A DNA stretch of 64,000 bases from Mesorhizobium sp. Lineage in GTDB: Bacteria > Pseudomonadota > Alphaproteobacteria > Rhizobiales > Rhizobiaceae. A model generated the notes under the pieces. The model did not search any database. It had not been told where the DNA came from and saw only the letters and a list, made by a program, of their open reading frames with translations. How positions within the stretch are numbered: the first letter of the stretch is position 1; each line of letters starts with the position of its first letter. The position numbers were made by a program, and so were the translations under genes. The DNA is taken from positions 62,001-126,000 of the forward strand of contig SAJS01000014.1 in assembly GCA_004017535.1 (NCBI GenBank). The letters are read 5' to 3'. Below, in pieces: positions 1-10,194 of the stretch.

Positions 1-659
1 TTCGTGTACCAGCCGGTGTTGTCGGCCAAATGCTTCTCGTCCACAGCCTCGGGGCATAGCGCCAGCATCAGCGAGGTTTCGCCTTTGCCGGCATGGTCGA
101 ACGGGTATTTGCCGTTCATCGCGGCCGGCATCAGCGGGTGCACCTGCACCCAGTTGAAGACGTTCTCGCCTTGGGCATGGCCGGCATAGTAATCGGCCAT
201 CGTGTTCGACCCCCACCAGCCCTCGCCGCGCTCCTTCTCCAGGAAGCGGAAGATCGCCTGCCGCCCCGCGGTCTTGAAGGCGAGGTCGGTCGGCATGCCG
301 GCCACGAAATTTTCGGTCTGGTGGTGGATGATGGCGTGGATGTTGCGGAAGCCTATGCGCAACAGCCCGTAGAACAATTCCTCGGCGAATGGCGAAAGCA
401 CCGGTCCACCGACCTGCACCGAGCCGCTGCCTTCCGGCGCCGCCACCGCATAGCTTGCCGCGCCGTAATAGAAGGGCGGCAGGATGACGAGGTCCCTCTC
501 CTTCTCGATCAGCTCCACCGTCTTGATGACGGCCAAAGTGTCCATCCCGACCGCCATGTGCTCACCATGGTATTCGAGCACGCCGAGCGGCAGCACGACC
601 GGCCAGTTCTCCTCGATCGCCTTGCGGATCTGGTGCGGCAGCATCAGTTCGTAGCGCAT
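1..659 (-). CDS. Creatininase-family amidohydrolase (3' part missing)
   Basis: Open from an ATG at 659 to the window edge; about 219 residues are visible and the C-terminus is cut off. Residues 25-40 read LGVLEYHGEHMAVGMD, matching the creatininase metal-binding signature (LGSxEqHGpHLPlgtD) with Glu29, His31 and Asp40 as likely metal ligands. The second family motif, usually GHGGN, is replaced by HHQTEN near residue 112, so this is a divergent subfamily and creatinine itself is an unlikely substrate. A GGAG sequence overlapping the end of the SIS gene serves as ribosome-binding site, and the gap is only 3 bases, so the two genes are surely co-transcribed. Family is clear; substrate is unknown. 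Confidence 0.85.
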   Translation of the reverse strand, partial: MRYELMLPHQIRKAIEENWPVVLPLGVLEYHGEHMAVGMDTLAVIKTVELIEKERDLVILPPFYYGAASYAVAAPEGSGSVQVGGPVLSPFAEELFYGLLRIGFRNIHAIIHHQTENFVAGMPTDLAFKTAGRQAIFRFLEKERGEGWWGSNTMADYYAGHAQGENVFNWVQVHPLMPAAMNGKYPFDHAGKGETSLMLALCPEAVDEKHLADNTGWYT

Positions 660-662
660 GCC

Positions 663-1241
663 CTACTCCATATTGGTGTGCCTGGCGCGCATGGCTTCCG
701 GCGTCGCATTGGTCAGCGCCTGGAGCCTCAGCACCATGATCTCGAACAACAGGAACAGCGCGCCTTCGAACAGCGAGCCCATTGGCAGCACCGAGCTTCT
801 TGCCGTGCCCTGGTCGCTGGCCATGGTCTGCGCCGGGACGACCAGCGTGAAGTCGGCGAGTTTCGCCGCGCTGCCTGTCGGTTCGGCCGTCAGGAGCAGC
901 ACCTTCGCGCCGGCATCGCGGGCAACCCGCATCAAGGTCAGCACCGTGGTGGTCTCGCCCGGCCCTGAGCTCGCCAGGAACACGTCGCCCTGCCCGAGCG
1001 GCGGCGTAGTCATGTCGCCGACCACCGAAACCGGCAGGCCGAGATGATAGAGCCGCATGGCAAAACCCTTCACCTGCAGCGCCTCGCGGCCGCATCCATA
1101 GACGGCGATCCTGCGGGCGCCGGCCAGCATGGCGCAGGCTGCGTCGATCCGGGCTTCATCCGTGCGCGCCAGCACCGCGCCAAGCTCGTCCAGCGCGGTC
1201 GCGAACATGCCGGATCCGGCTTTGCTCATGGCATGGCTCAC
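663..1241 (-). CDS. SIS-domain sugar isomerase, 6-phospho-3-hexuloisomerase-like
   Basis: 192 residues, one SIS domain. RIAVYGCGREALQVKGFAMRL (from about residue 48) is the phosphosugar-binding nucleotide-like loop; SSGPGETTTVL (about 92-102) is the SIS serine/threonine loop; GSLFEGALFLLFEIMVL near the C-terminus resembles HxlB proteins. The likely role is aldose-ketose isomerisation of a phosphorylated sugar in the cytosol. The start is GTG at 1241 or the in-frame ATG at 1229; ribosome-binding sites do not decide. It lies 3 bases upstream of the creatininase-like gene and divergent from an aldo/keto reductase, suggesting a small sugar catabolic unit (inference). Confidence 0.8.
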   Translation of the reverse strand: MSHAMSKAGSGMFATALDELGAVLARTDEARIDAACAMLAGARRIAVYGCGREALQVKGFAMRLYHLGLPVSVVGDMTTPPLGQGDVFLASSGPGETTTVLTLMRVARDAGAKVLLLTAEPTGSAAKLADFTLVVPAQTMASDQGTARSSVLPMGSLFEGALFLLFEIMVLRLQALTNATPEAMRARHTNME

Positions 1242-1384
1242 CCTGTCTGCGCGAAGTCGCGTGTCTCTATAGATTCGGCGGCTCGCTGGCCGCGCAAGGC
1301 TTGTTTTTGTTCATGCTACCATTGCGAAAATCGCTGTCCAACGAGCCTCGGCACTTTTGCTGGGCCACCGGCGTGATAGTGTCA

Positions 1385-1419
1385 TGTCAGACAAATCGCT
1401 CCGGGACATCGTCAGACAT
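1385..1419. promoter_or_regulatory. Candidate operator: two GTCAGACA repeats
   Basis: TGTCAGACA at 1385-1393 is an odd-length palindrome (TGTC-A-GACA) of the GT-N-AC kind bound by GntR/FadR-type regulators. A second GTCAGACA lies at 1411-1418, touching the aldo/keto reductase start codon. The position between divergent catabolic genes suits a local repressor, but no regulator gene is visible here. Confidence 0.25.
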
Positions 1420-2440
1420 GAAGACACGGCACTTCGATCGCATCGGCAATGGCGGCATCACCTTCACCGAACTCGGCTTCGGCACCGCGCCGCTCGGCAA
1501 TCTCTACCGCGCCATCTCCGACGAGGACGCCAATGCCACCCTGGAGGCGGCATGGAAGGCTGGCTGCCGCTACTTCGATACGGCGCCGCTTTACGGCCTC
1601 GGCCTGTCGGAAACCCGCCTCAACCCTTTCCTGCGCGGCAGGAAGCGCGACGACTATGTGCTGTCGAGCAAGGTCGGCCGCCTCATGCGCGTCGCCCCGC
1701 CGGACCAGCGCACCGGCATCGGCAAGTTCTTCGAGACGCCGTCGCGCCGAGAAGTCTACGACTACTCCTATGACGGCGTCATGCGCTCCTTCGAGGCCTC
1801 GCTGGAGCGTCTTGGCGTCGACCGCATCGACATCCTCTTCGTGCACGACGTCGACATCTTCACCCATGGCAGCAAGGAAGCCTCGGATGCCCGTATCGCG
1901 GAGTTCATGTCGTCCGGCTATTACGGGCTGCTTTCGCTGCGCGACCAAGGCGTGATCAAGGCCTTCGGCGGCGGCATCAATGAATGGCAGGTCGCGCAGA
2001 CGCTCGCCGAGCGCGGCGACTTCGACCTGTTCCTGCTCGCCGGCCGCTACACGCTGCTCGAACAGGAGGCGCTGCAGTCATTCCTGCCGCTTTGCCAGAA
2101 GCGCGGCATCGGCATCGTGCTGGGCGGGCCCTACAATTCCGGCGTGCTGGCGACCGGGCCGAAGCCCGGCGCCTTCTACAATTACAGCGAGGCGCCGAAG
2201 GAGGTCCTGGATCGCGTGGCGCGTATCGAGGAAGTCTGCAAGCGCCACAATGTGCGCCTGATCGAGGCGGCGTTGCAATTCCCGCTGCAGCACCCGTCGG
2301 TGATGTCGGTGATCCCCGGCGGCCAACGGCCCGCAGAAGTCGAAAGCAACCGGGCGCTGCTCGACACCAACATACCGGCGGCGCTGTGGGCGGATTTGAA
2401 ACAGGAAGGCCTGATGCGCGCCGACGCGCCGACGGCCTGA
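1418..2440 (+). CDS. Aldo/keto reductase, aldose dehydrogenase type
   Basis: 340 residues. An NAD(P)-dependent oxidoreductase with the AKR barrel: ELGFGTAPLGNLYR near the N-terminus, the Asp-Tyr of RYFDTAPLYG (catalytic Asp and Tyr), a Lys in SSKVGR, and IDILFVHDVD in the middle. The spacing resembles the D-threo-aldose 1-dehydrogenase/L-fucose dehydrogenase branch, so oxidation of a free sugar is likely. The start at MKTRHF gives a normal N-terminus, although the upstream GGGAC is a weak ribosome-binding site; the frame is also open further upstream. Divergent from the SIS/creatininase pair and followed by a strong terminator. Confidence 0.85.
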   Translation: MKTRHFDRIGNGGITFTELGFGTAPLGNLYRAISDEDANATLEAAWKAGCRYFDTAPLYGLGLSETRLNPFLRGRKRDDYVLSSKVGRLMRVAPPDQRTGIGKFFETPSRREVYDYSYDGVMRSFEASLERLGVDRIDILFVHDVDIFTHGSKEASDARIAEFMSSGYYGLLSLRDQGVIKAFGGGINEWQVAQTLAERGDFDLFLLAGRYTLLEQEALQSFLPLCQKRGIGIVLGGPYNSGVLATGPKPGAFYNYSEAPKEVLDRVARIEEVCKRHNVRLIEAALQFPLQHPSVMSVIPGGQRPAEVESNRALLDTNIPAALWADLKQEGLMRADAPTA

Positions 2441-2466
2441 ACCAGCTGCCTGTCAGCGCAAAAAAG

Positions 2467-2490
2467 AAAAGCCGGGCAAGCCCGGCTTTT
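2467..2490. terminator. Bidirectional intrinsic terminator
   Basis: GCCGGGC (2471-2477), loop AA, GCCCGGC (2480-2486), flanked by an A run on the left and a T run on the right. It can stop the aldo/keto reductase transcript on the plus strand and hupB on the minus strand. Confidence 0.85.
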
Positions 2491-2511
2491 CTGCACTTAA
2501 AGAAAAAGGTC

Positions 2512-2784
2512 TTAGTTGACCGCGTCCTTGAGGCCCTTGCCGGCCGAGAACTTCGGCACGGTGCGCGCCGGAATCTTCACTTCCGCGCCGGTCTGCGGAT
2601 TGCGGCCGGTCGAAGCAGCACGTTTTGACACGGTGAAATTTCCGAAGCCGACAAGCCGGACATCGCCGCCCTTCTTCAGTTCGCCAGTGATCACGGAGAA
2701 CACCGCATCGACGGCCGACTGCGCATCAGCCTTCGAAATGCTTGCGGAGTCGGCGACAGCGGACACCAGTTCGTTCTTGTTCAT
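2512..2784 (-). CDS. hupB: DNA-binding protein HU-beta
   Basis: 90 residues, the full length of the HU family. It begins MNKNELV and carries the beta-arm signature VGFGNFTVSKRAASTGRNPQ that wraps DNA. Acts as a homo- or heterodimeric nucleoid architectural protein. The start is ATG at 2784 preceded by GGAAGGG at good spacing; an in-frame TTG one codon upstream is rejected because HU proteins begin MNK. It sits downstream of lon with its own upstream region and terminator, the usual rhizobial order. Confidence 0.97.
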   Translation of the reverse strand: MNKNELVSAVADSASISKADAQSAVDAVFSVITGELKKGGDVRLVGFGNFTVSKRAASTGRNPQTGAEVKIPARTVPKFSAGKGLKDAVN

Positions 2785-2839
2785 CAAAATTCCCTTCCAT
2801 GAGAAAACCGGAACTTACGACTCATCCGGCAGGAAACGG

Positions 2840-2868
2840 ACTTTAGAAAGAAGCGATCCGGAACCCAA
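2840..2868 (-). promoter_or_regulatory. hupB: Possible hupB promoter
   Basis: On the minus strand TTGGGT (2863-2868), 17 bases, then TAAAGT (2840-2845), followed by about 55 bases to the hupB start. Fair match to the housekeeping sigma consensus. Confidence 0.35.
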
Positions 2869-2929
2869 GCCGAAAACCGCGGAATTCCGGGCTTTTTTCC
2901 ATTTTTTCATGGCTTTTTCACATGAAAAA

Positions 2930-2948
2930 GCCGGGCTCAACGCCCGGC
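2930..2948 (-). terminator. lon terminator
   Basis: GCCGGGC/GCCCGGC stem (2942-2948 with 2930-2936) around a 5-base loop, followed on the minus strand by TTTTTC, starting 33 bases after the lon stop. A second perfect 10-bp stem (2911-2920 with 2923-2932) overlaps it by 3 bases, so the two structures are partly exclusive. Confidence 0.8.
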
Positions 2949-2980
2949 TCTCTCTTTGTGCGGCGCACCATTAGCTTTTG

Positions 2981-5392
2981 TTAGTGCGCGAGCGACTTTC
3001 CTGCGTCGTCGCCGCTGTCGACCGGGGCAGGCGCATTGACCGGCTCGACCCACTCGATCGGCTCCGGCATCCGGGTGAGCGCGTGTGCGAGCACCTCGCC
3101 GACCCGCGAGACCGGAACGATCTCCATGCCGTTCTTCACATTGTCCGGAATGTCCGCCAGATCCTTGACGTTCTCTTCCGGGATCAGCACCTTCTTGATG
3201 CCACCGCGCAATGCCGCGAGCAGCTTCTCCTTCAGGCCGCCGATCGGCAGGATGCGACCACGCAGCGTGATCTCGCCGGTCATCGCCACATCGGCCCGAA
3301 CCGGGATACCCGTCAGCACCGACACGATGGCCGTAGCCATCGCGGCACCGGCGGACGGGCCGTCCTTCGGGGTCGCGCCTTCCGGCAAGTGGACGTGGAT
3401 GTCGCGCTTGTCGAACAGCGGCGGCTCGATGCCGAAATCGAGCGCCCGGGAGCGGACATAGGAAGCCGCCGCCGAGATCGATTCCTTCATCACGTCGCGC
3501 AGATTGCCCGTCACCGTCATGCGGCCCTTGCCGGGCATCATGACGCCTTCGATCGTCAGCAGCTCGCCGCCGACTTCCGTCCAGGCAAGACCCGTGACCA
3601 CACCAACCTGATCGTCGGCCTCGACCTGGCCGAAGCGGAAGCGCGGCACGCCAAGATAATCGGCGAGGTTTTCCGCCGTGATCTTCACCGTCTTCTTCTT
3701 CGTGCGCAGGATCTCGGTCACTGCCTTGCGCCCGAGCTTCATCAGCTCGCGCTCCAGGCTGCGCACGCCGGCTTCCCGCGTGTAGGTCTGGATGATGCCG
3801 CGGATCGCATCCTCGCCGACCGAGAATTCGTTCGGCTGCAGGGCATGATCACGGATCACCTTTGGCATCAGGTGACGCTTGGCGATCTCGATCTTCTCGT
3901 CCTCGGTGTAACCGGCGATGCGGATGATCTCCATGCGGTCCATCAGGGGCGCAGGGATATTCAGCGTGTTCGCCGTCGTCACGAACATCACGCTCGACAG
4001 GTCGTATTCGACCTCGAGGTAATGGTCCATGAACGTCGAGTTCTGCTCCGGATCGAGCACCTCGAGCAGGGCCGATGACGGATCGCCGCGGAAGTCCTGG
4101 CCCATCTTGTCGATCTCGTCGAGCAGGAAGAGCGGGTTGGACTTCTTGGCCTTCTTCATCGACTGGATGACCTTGCCGGGCATCGAGCCGATATAGGTCC
4201 GCCGGTGACCGCGGATCTCAGCCTCGTCACGCACGCCGCCGAGCGCCATGCGGATGAACTCGCGGCCGGTCGCCTTGGCGATCGACTTGCCGAGCGAGGT
4301 CTTGCCGACGCCGGGCGGTCCGACGAGGCACAGGATCGGGCCCTTCAGCTTCTTCTGCCGGCTCTGCACGGCGAGATACTCGACGATGCGCTCCTTGACC
4401 TTGTCGAGGCCGAAATGGTCGGCGTCGAGCACGTCCTGCGCATAGTTGAGGTCCTGCTTGACCTTGGAGTTCTTGCCCCACGGGATCGACAGCAGCCAGT
4501 CGAGATAGTTGCGCACCACCGTCGATTCAGCCGACATCGGCGACATCGACCGCAGCTTCTTCAGTTCGGCTTCCGCCTTCTCGCGGGCCTCCTTGGAGAG
4601 CTTGGTCTTCTTGATGCGCGCCTCGATCTCGGCGGCCTCGTCGCGGCCGTCCTCACCCTCGCCGAGCTCCTTCTGAATCGCCTTCATCTGCTCGTTGAGG
4701 TAGTACTCGCGCTGTGTCTTCTCCATCTGGCGCTTGACGCGCGAGCGGATGCGCTTCTCCACCTGGAGCACGGAGATCTCGGCTTCCATGAAGCCCATCG
4801 CCTTCTCCAGACGCTCCTTCACGGAAAGCGTGGCGAGCATCTCCTGCTTCTCGGGGATCTTGATGGCGAGATGCGAGGCAACCGTATCGGCGAGCTTGGA
4901 ATAGTCATCGATCTGGCTGGCCGCACCCACCACTTCGGGCGAGATCTTCTTGTTCAGCTTGACGTAGTTCTCGAAGTCGGTGACGACCGAGCGGGCAAGC
5001 GCCTCGATTTCGACCTCTTCCTCTTCCGGCTCGGCGAGCGCGGTGGCGCGGGCCTCATGGAAATCGGCGCGGTCGGTGAACGAGACGATCTTGGCGCGCG
5101 AGGCGCCCTCGACCAGAACCTTCACGGTGCCGTCGGGCAGCTTCAGGAGCTGCAGCACATTGGCGAGCGTGCCGATGTCGAAAATCGCATCGGGCTCAGG
5201 ATCGTCGTCGGCTGCATTCATCTGGGTGGCGAGCAGGATCTGCTTCTCCTGACCCATCACCTCTTCCAGCGCCTTGATCGACTTTTCACGGCCCACGAAG
5301 AGCGGCACGATCATATGCGGGAACACGACGATATCGCGCAGTGGGAGGACTGCGAAAACGCCGTCGCCGGAAGCCTTGGATATCTTGGCCAT
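2981..5392 (-). CDS. lon: ATP-dependent protease Lon
   Basis: 803 residues. N-terminal substrate-binding domain beginning [17 protein letters not shown], then an AAA+ module with Walker [10 protein letters not shown] (near residue 355) and Walker [11 protein letters not shown], then the C-terminal peptidase with the catalytic Ser in [10 protein letters not shown] and the catalytic Lys in [11 protein letters not shown]. Degrades misfolded and regulatory proteins in the cytosol. The start at MAKISKAS is chosen because AAAGG stands 7 bases before it; the frame stays open 13 codons further to a repeated MAKIS, which looks non-coding. Next to hupB and clpXP, as in other Rhizobiales. Heat-shock control is expected from the family, but I could not identify a sigma-32 promoter with confidence. 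Confidence 0.97.
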   Translation of the reverse strand: MAKISKASGDGVFAVLPLRDIVVFPHMIVPLFVGREKSIKALEEVMGQEKQILLATQMNAADDDPEPDAIFDIGTLANVLQLLKLPDGTVKVLVEGASRAKIVSFTDRADFHEARATALAEPEEEEVEIEALARSVVTDFENYVKLNKKISPEVVGAASQIDDYSKLADTVASHLAIKIPEKQEMLATLSVKERLEKAMGFMEAEISVLQVEKRIRSRVKRQMEKTQREYYLNEQMKAIQKELGEGEDGRDEAAEIEARIKKTKLSKEAREKAEAELKKLRSMSPMSAESTVVRNYLDWLLSIPWGKNSKVKQDLNYAQDVLDADHFGLDKVKERIVEYLAVQSRQKKLKGPILCLVGPPGVGKTSLGKSIAKATGREFIRMALGGVRDEAEIRGHRRTYIGSMPGKVIQSMKKAKKSNPLFLLDEIDKMGQDFRGDPSSALLEVLDPEQNSTFMDHYLEVEYDLSSVMFVTTANTLNIPAPLMDRMEIIRIAGYTEDEKIEIAKRHLMPKVIRDHALQPNEFSVGEDAIRGIIQTYTREAGVRSLERELMKLGRKAVTEILRTKKKTVKITAENLADYLGVPRFRFGQVEADDQVGVVTGLAWTEVGGELLTIEGVMMPGKGRMTVTGNLRDVMKESISAAASYVRSRALDFGIEPPLFDKRDIHVHLPEGATPKDGPSAGAAMATAIVSVLTGIPVRADVAMTGEITLRGRILPIGGLKEKLLAALRGGIKKVLIPEENVKDLADIPDNVKNGMEIVPVSRVGEVLAHALTRMPEPIEWVEPVNAPAPVDSGDDAGKSLAH

Positions 5393-5616
5393 TGTCCAAC
5401 CTTTCATGTCGCGGCCGCTTATTTTAGCCAACCGCGAATCTCATATTAACGACCGAGTGTCGTTCCGCCTACCACCGTTTGTGACGGGAGTTTTACAGCA
5501 CAGAATTCGGCGCCTCGGCCTTCTGCTGTTAGGTGGATGCAGCCGGGGCAAAGATCAAGGGTTAACACGGTCGCTCGACCCGTTCCATTGCATATCCGCG
5601 CCCCCGTTGACAGCAA

Positions 5617-5639
5617 AACGGCGCCACGCGGGCGCCGTT
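5617..5639 (-). terminator. clpX terminator
   Basis: Nine-bp GC-rich stem AACGGCGCC/GGCGCCGTT with a 5-base loop, followed on the minus strand by TTGCT. It lies 29 bases after the clpX stop. Confidence 0.75.
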
Positions 5640-5667
5640 CCATGAAAATGACGGGTACAGGGCCATT

Positions 5668-6942
<1,275 letters not shown>

Positions 6943-7234
6943 TTTCCTGTCCTTTCACCAACGCCCGCCGGTGGTCTGGCTTTCAGTGACGTCTCACCAA
7001 TCTATCGCGGGAATCCGCCACCGCCAGTGTCCCGGCTCACACAGCGCATTCCGTACGAAACACGAAATCAGAAAACGCTTCAATGATTCGCAGCAACCCC
7101 ATGCAAAGCTAAGCCGTCGAAAATCAACATAGCCTTAACGTAGGCAATCCCAACGCCTGAGGGAACAGCCAAATGTGGCCGAAATGCCGCAAGCCGCGCC
7201 AAAACCGCGTTATGCTGTCATTTGCTGTCGATTG

Positions 7235-7870
7235 TCAGGCTGAAACCGTGGCTGTCTCGGCGGCCTCGCGGCTCGAGATGACCTTGTCGATCAGACCGAA
7301 ATCCCGGGCTTCGTCCGCGGTCATGAAATGGTCGCGGTCGAGCGTCCGCTCGATCTCCTCATAGCTCTTGCCGGTATGCTTGACATAGACTTCGTTCAAG
7401 CGGCGCTTCAGCTTGATGATGTCCTGCGCATGACGTTCGATGTCCGACGCCTGACCCTGGAAGCCGCCGGACGGCTGATGGACCATGATCCGAGCGTTCG
7501 GCGTGGCGAAACGCATGTCCTTGTGGCCGGCGGTCAGAAGCAGCGACCCCATCGAGGCGGCTTGACCGATGCAGAGCGTCGACACGGCCGGCTTGATGAA
7601 CTGCATGGTGTCATAGATCGCCATGCCTGAGGTGACGACGCCGCCCGGCGAATTGATGTAGAGGTTGATTTCCTTCTTGGGGTTCTCCGCCTCCAGGAAC
7701 AAAAGCTGTGCACAAACCAGCGTCGCCATCCCGTCCTCGACCGGACCGGTGATGAAGATGATGCGTTCCTTCAGGAGGCGCGAGAAAATATCATAGGCGC
7801 GCTCGCCGCGATTGGTCTGCTCGACCACCATCGGAACGAGGTTCATGTAGGTTTCAACGGGGTTCTTCAT
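7235..7870 (-). CDS. clpP: ATP-dependent Clp protease proteolytic subunit
   Basis: 211 residues. The catalytic Ser lies in [11 protein letters not shown], the catalytic His in [12 protein letters not shown], and the Asp in the C-terminal third (LDRDHFM region). [16 protein letters not shown] is the oxyanion and handle region. Forms the tetradecameric peptidase that works with ClpX or ClpA. The start ATG follows AAGGG. Located upstream of clpX in the standard order. Confidence 0.97.
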   Translation of the reverse strand: MKNPVETYMNLVPMVVEQTNRGERAYDIFSRLLKERIIFITGPVEDGMATLVCAQLLFLEAENPKKEINLYINSPGGVVTSGMAIYDTMQFIKPAVSTLCIGQAASMGSLLLTAGHKDMRFATPNARIMVHQPSGGFQGQASDIERHAQDIIKLKRRLNEVYVKHTGKSYEEIERTLDRDHFMTADEARDFGLIDKVISSREAAETATVSA

Positions 7871-7951
7871 GGACTACCCTTGTTGGAGATGGATTTCCGG
7901 CACCTTGGCATACGAGCAATGGCGCGGAATCGTTCTGGATCGGTTACGACC

Positions 7952-7981
7952 TAAATAGGATGCCGGCTCACCCTAGCGCAA
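7952..7981 (-). promoter_or_regulatory. clpP: Possible clpP promoter
   Basis: Minus strand TTGCGC (7976-7981), 18 bases, TATTTA (7952-7957). This would give a leader of about 75 bases before clpP. Confidence 0.4.
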
Positions 7982-8217
7982 GGCCGCCTCTCCTAGCCAT
8001 CTGGTTAAGTCGAGTAAAGCGCGGCAGGCCCGGGAAAATACCGCCAATTTGATCGCGCGAGACGGCTTTGGTCCTGGTTGGCCGCACGAACCCATCCGCA
8101 AGGTAGCAATTCCTTAACCGCGCCGCTTAACGAAAAGCCTTGAAATCACTGTGCGATCCTGGACCTTCCGCTACAGTCCTGCGTTGTGAAGGCGTGCTTT
8201 TTCAACGGGGGAATGTC
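7982..8217. other. Intergenic region between clpP and the repeat protein
   Basis: Divergent control region. No convincing ORF, tRNA or hairpin is seen beyond the possible clpP promoter on its left edge; it presumably holds the promoter of the secreted protein at 8218. Confidence 0.5.
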
Positions 8218-8805
8218 ATGATCCGCAAACACTCCGTATCGCTGACGGCGGTCGCGATGCTTGCCAGCGTCTCAGGAACCGCCGCCGGCGGCCGCGCGCT
8301 TGAATGCTACGAGCCGATCCACAGGCCGGCGCTCTACGACACCGTCTACGAAGATGTGATGCTGAGCCCCGGCAGACAGGTTGTCGATTACGACGCGCCG
8401 ATTTTCGGCGCCTATCAAAGCGTGGACCAGATCGCGCCGCCGCGCGTCACCTATGAGACCGTCCCGGCGGTTACGCGCACGCTCTACCACACGGTCAGGG
8501 TCGATAATGGCGGCTATGCCTGGGAGTGGCGCGTGATCCATGGCCGCAAGGTGCTGTGCAAGGTATGGCGCAAGGCCCGCTATGCGCGCGTCGCCGAAAC
8601 GGTCGTGGTCCAGCCGGAGCGCGTCCGGCGCGTCGTTCAGCCGGCGGAGTATGAAGCGGTTGCCCACGAAGTGCTGGTGCGGCCGCAGCAAGTCCGCATC
8701 CGGGAAATCCCGCCTTCATACGGGACGGTGGCGCGCCGGGTGGTGGTGCGGGAAGGTTCCACCAGCTGGCGTCGGGTGCACATTCCCCGGCATTGCCAGG
8801 ATTAG
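8218..8805 (+). CDS. Secreted protein with repeated Tyr-x-x-Val motifs
   Basis: 195 residues. A signal peptide (MIRKHSVSLTAVAMLASVSG) directs it to the periplasm or outer surface. The rest has no enzyme motif. At least three degenerate units of about 22 residues follow a pattern like Y.xVA..VxV.P..VR..: RYARVAETVVVQPERVRR, EYEAVAHEVLVRPQQVRI, SYGTVARRVVVREGSTSW; an earlier unit is YETVPAVTRTLYHTVRV. The alternation suggests a repetitive beta structure. Three Cys are present in the mature part. The start is placed at the ATG after GGGGGAATGTC because the signal peptide begins there. Function unknown. Confidence 0.75.
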   Translation: MIRKHSVSLTAVAMLASVSGTAAGGRALECYEPIHRPALYDTVYEDVMLSPGRQVVDYDAPIFGAYQSVDQIAPPRVTYETVPAVTRTLYHTVRVDNGGYAWEWRVIHGRKVLCKVWRKARYARVAETVVVQPERVRRVVQPAEYEAVAHEVLVRPQQVRIREIPPSYGTVARRVVVREGSTSWRRVHIPRHCQD

Positions 8806-8874
8806 GCGGCACTCGCCTGCGGGTTGCAGTCGGCCGGGCTGCGTTGCCGCGTACCGACCGCGCCTGTTGCTGGC

Positions 8875-9078
8875 TTAGCCCAGGTCGATGTCGAGAATGG
8901 CCATCGAGAAGTTATAGTCGCCGTCGTCCTCATCCTTGAAGACGATGCCGAGGAATTCGTCGCCGACATAGACCTCGGCCGAGTCTTCCTTGCGCGGGCG
9001 CGCCTTGACCTGCAGCTTGGGGTTCTGGAAGACGCGCTTGAAATAGGCGTCCAGCTTTCTGATTTCGTCAGGCTTCAA
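8875..9078 (-). CDS. DUF3126 family protein
   Basis: 67 residues, a small protein of unknown function common in Rhizobiales. Reads KPDEIRKLDAYFKRVFQNP, then VKARPRKEDSAEVYVGDEFL and an acidic DEDDGDYNFSMAILDIDLG tail. The start is inferred to be TTG at 9078 because GGAGAAG stands 5 bases before it and the family begins close to KPDEI; no ATG or GTG fits. It lies downstream of cysE on the same strand, 146 bases away. Confidence 0.85.
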   Translation of the reverse strand: MKPDEIRKLDAYFKRVFQNPKLQVKARPRKEDSAEVYVGDEFLGIVFKDEDDGDYNFSMAILDIDLG

Positions 9079-9224
9079 AAGTCTTCTCCGAATATCGGCC
9101 TTGTTCGTGGGAACGCGCTTCTGACACGCCAACGATGGCCATGTAAAGGCAAGCCGGCAGGATAACATGGGAGAACAGTCGAGCGGAACCGGCGGGCCGT
9201 TCGGCCGCCGCCGGTAAGCCTCGG

Positions 9225-10073
9225 TCAGATGTCGAAGCTGACCACGTGGTCCATGCTCTGCGACGGCAGGAGCTGGTCCATCTGCCGCGAAGGCTGGTCG
9301 CAGCCGGTCTCGCCGACGACGCGCGCGGGCACACCGGCGACCGTCTTGTTGTGCGGCACGGGCGACAGCACGACCGAGCCCGCCGCGATCTTGGAGCAAT
9401 GGCCGATCTCGATATTGCCGAGGATCTTGGCACCGGCGCCGATCAGCACGCCGCGGCGGATCTTCGGATGGCGGTCGCCATTGGCCTTGCCGGTGCCGCC
9501 CAGCGTCACCCCATGCAGGATCGACACGTCATCCTCGATGACGGCCGTCTGGCCGACGACCAAGCCCGTAGCATGGTCGAGGAAGATGCCCTTGCCGATG
9601 CGGGCGGCCGGATTGATGTCGGTCTGGAACACCGAGGACGAGCGGCTCTGCAGATAGAGCGCGAAATCCCTGCGGCCATGGTTCCACAGCCAATGCGCCA
9701 GCCGGTGCGTCTGGATGGCGTGAAAACCCTTGAAATAGAGGACCGGCATGATGAAGCGGTCGCAGGCCGGGTCGCGGTCGTAATAGGCCTGGATGTCGAC
9801 GCGAACCGTCGTGCTCCACTCCGGATCGTCGTCCAGCATCGCCTTGAAGGTCTGGCGGATGAGATCGGAGCCGATGTCCTGATGCGCCAGGCGCTCGGCA
9901 AGCCGGTGGATCACCGCTTCTTCCAGACTCTCCTGGTTGAGAATGGTCGAATAGAGGAAGGCCGCAAGCAAGGGATCGCGGTTCACCGCCTCCATCGCCT
10001 CATCGCGGATCGACCGCCAGATCGGATCGACCGGCTGCACCATGCTGGGGCGGGCAATCGTAATGCTGTTCAT
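9225..10073 (-). CDS. cysE: Serine O-acetyltransferase
   Basis: 282 residues. N-terminal helical domain (DPIWRSIRDEAMEAV...), then left-handed beta-helix hexapeptide repeats: GIFLDHATGLVVGQTAVIED, VTLGGTGKANGDRHPKI, IGAGAKILGNIEIG. His in LDHATG and the GGTGK loop match the active site. Acetylates serine with acetyl-CoA in the first step of cysteine synthesis; the C-terminus ends in Ile, as needed for docking into cysteine synthase CysK. The start at MNSITIARP follows GGAGAC; 12 further upstream codons are open but lack a site. Divergent from the HD-type protein. Confidence 0.96.
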   Translation of the reverse strand: MNSITIARPSMVQPVDPIWRSIRDEAMEAVNRDPLLAAFLYSTILNQESLEEAVIHRLAERLAHQDIGSDLIRQTFKAMLDDDPEWSTTVRVDIQAYYDRDPACDRFIMPVLYFKGFHAIQTHRLAHWLWNHGRRDFALYLQSRSSSVFQTDINPAARIGKGIFLDHATGLVVGQTAVIEDDVSILHGVTLGGTGKANGDRHPKIRRGVLIGAGAKILGNIEIGHCSKIAAGSVVLSPVPHNKTVAGVPARVVGETGCDQPSRQMDQLLPSQSMDHVVSFDI

Positions 10074-10194
10074 CGACGGTCTCCGGCCTTGCTCATTCTC
10101 GGGCGGCACATATAAGCGAAATCATAGCACGGTTGAACTCAATTTTCCTTAGTGCTTTGTCAAATGGACCTGGTTCACGCAGATTCAAGCGACG

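Noticed and set aside
5393-5431. Longer Lon start with a repeated MAKIS
   Set aside because: The internal start has a good AAAGG site and matches family length; the extra 13 codons look like leader.
5446-5643. 65-codon open frame between lon and clpX
   Set aside because: Overlaps the clpX terminator hairpin and has no ribosome-binding site or protein-like composition.
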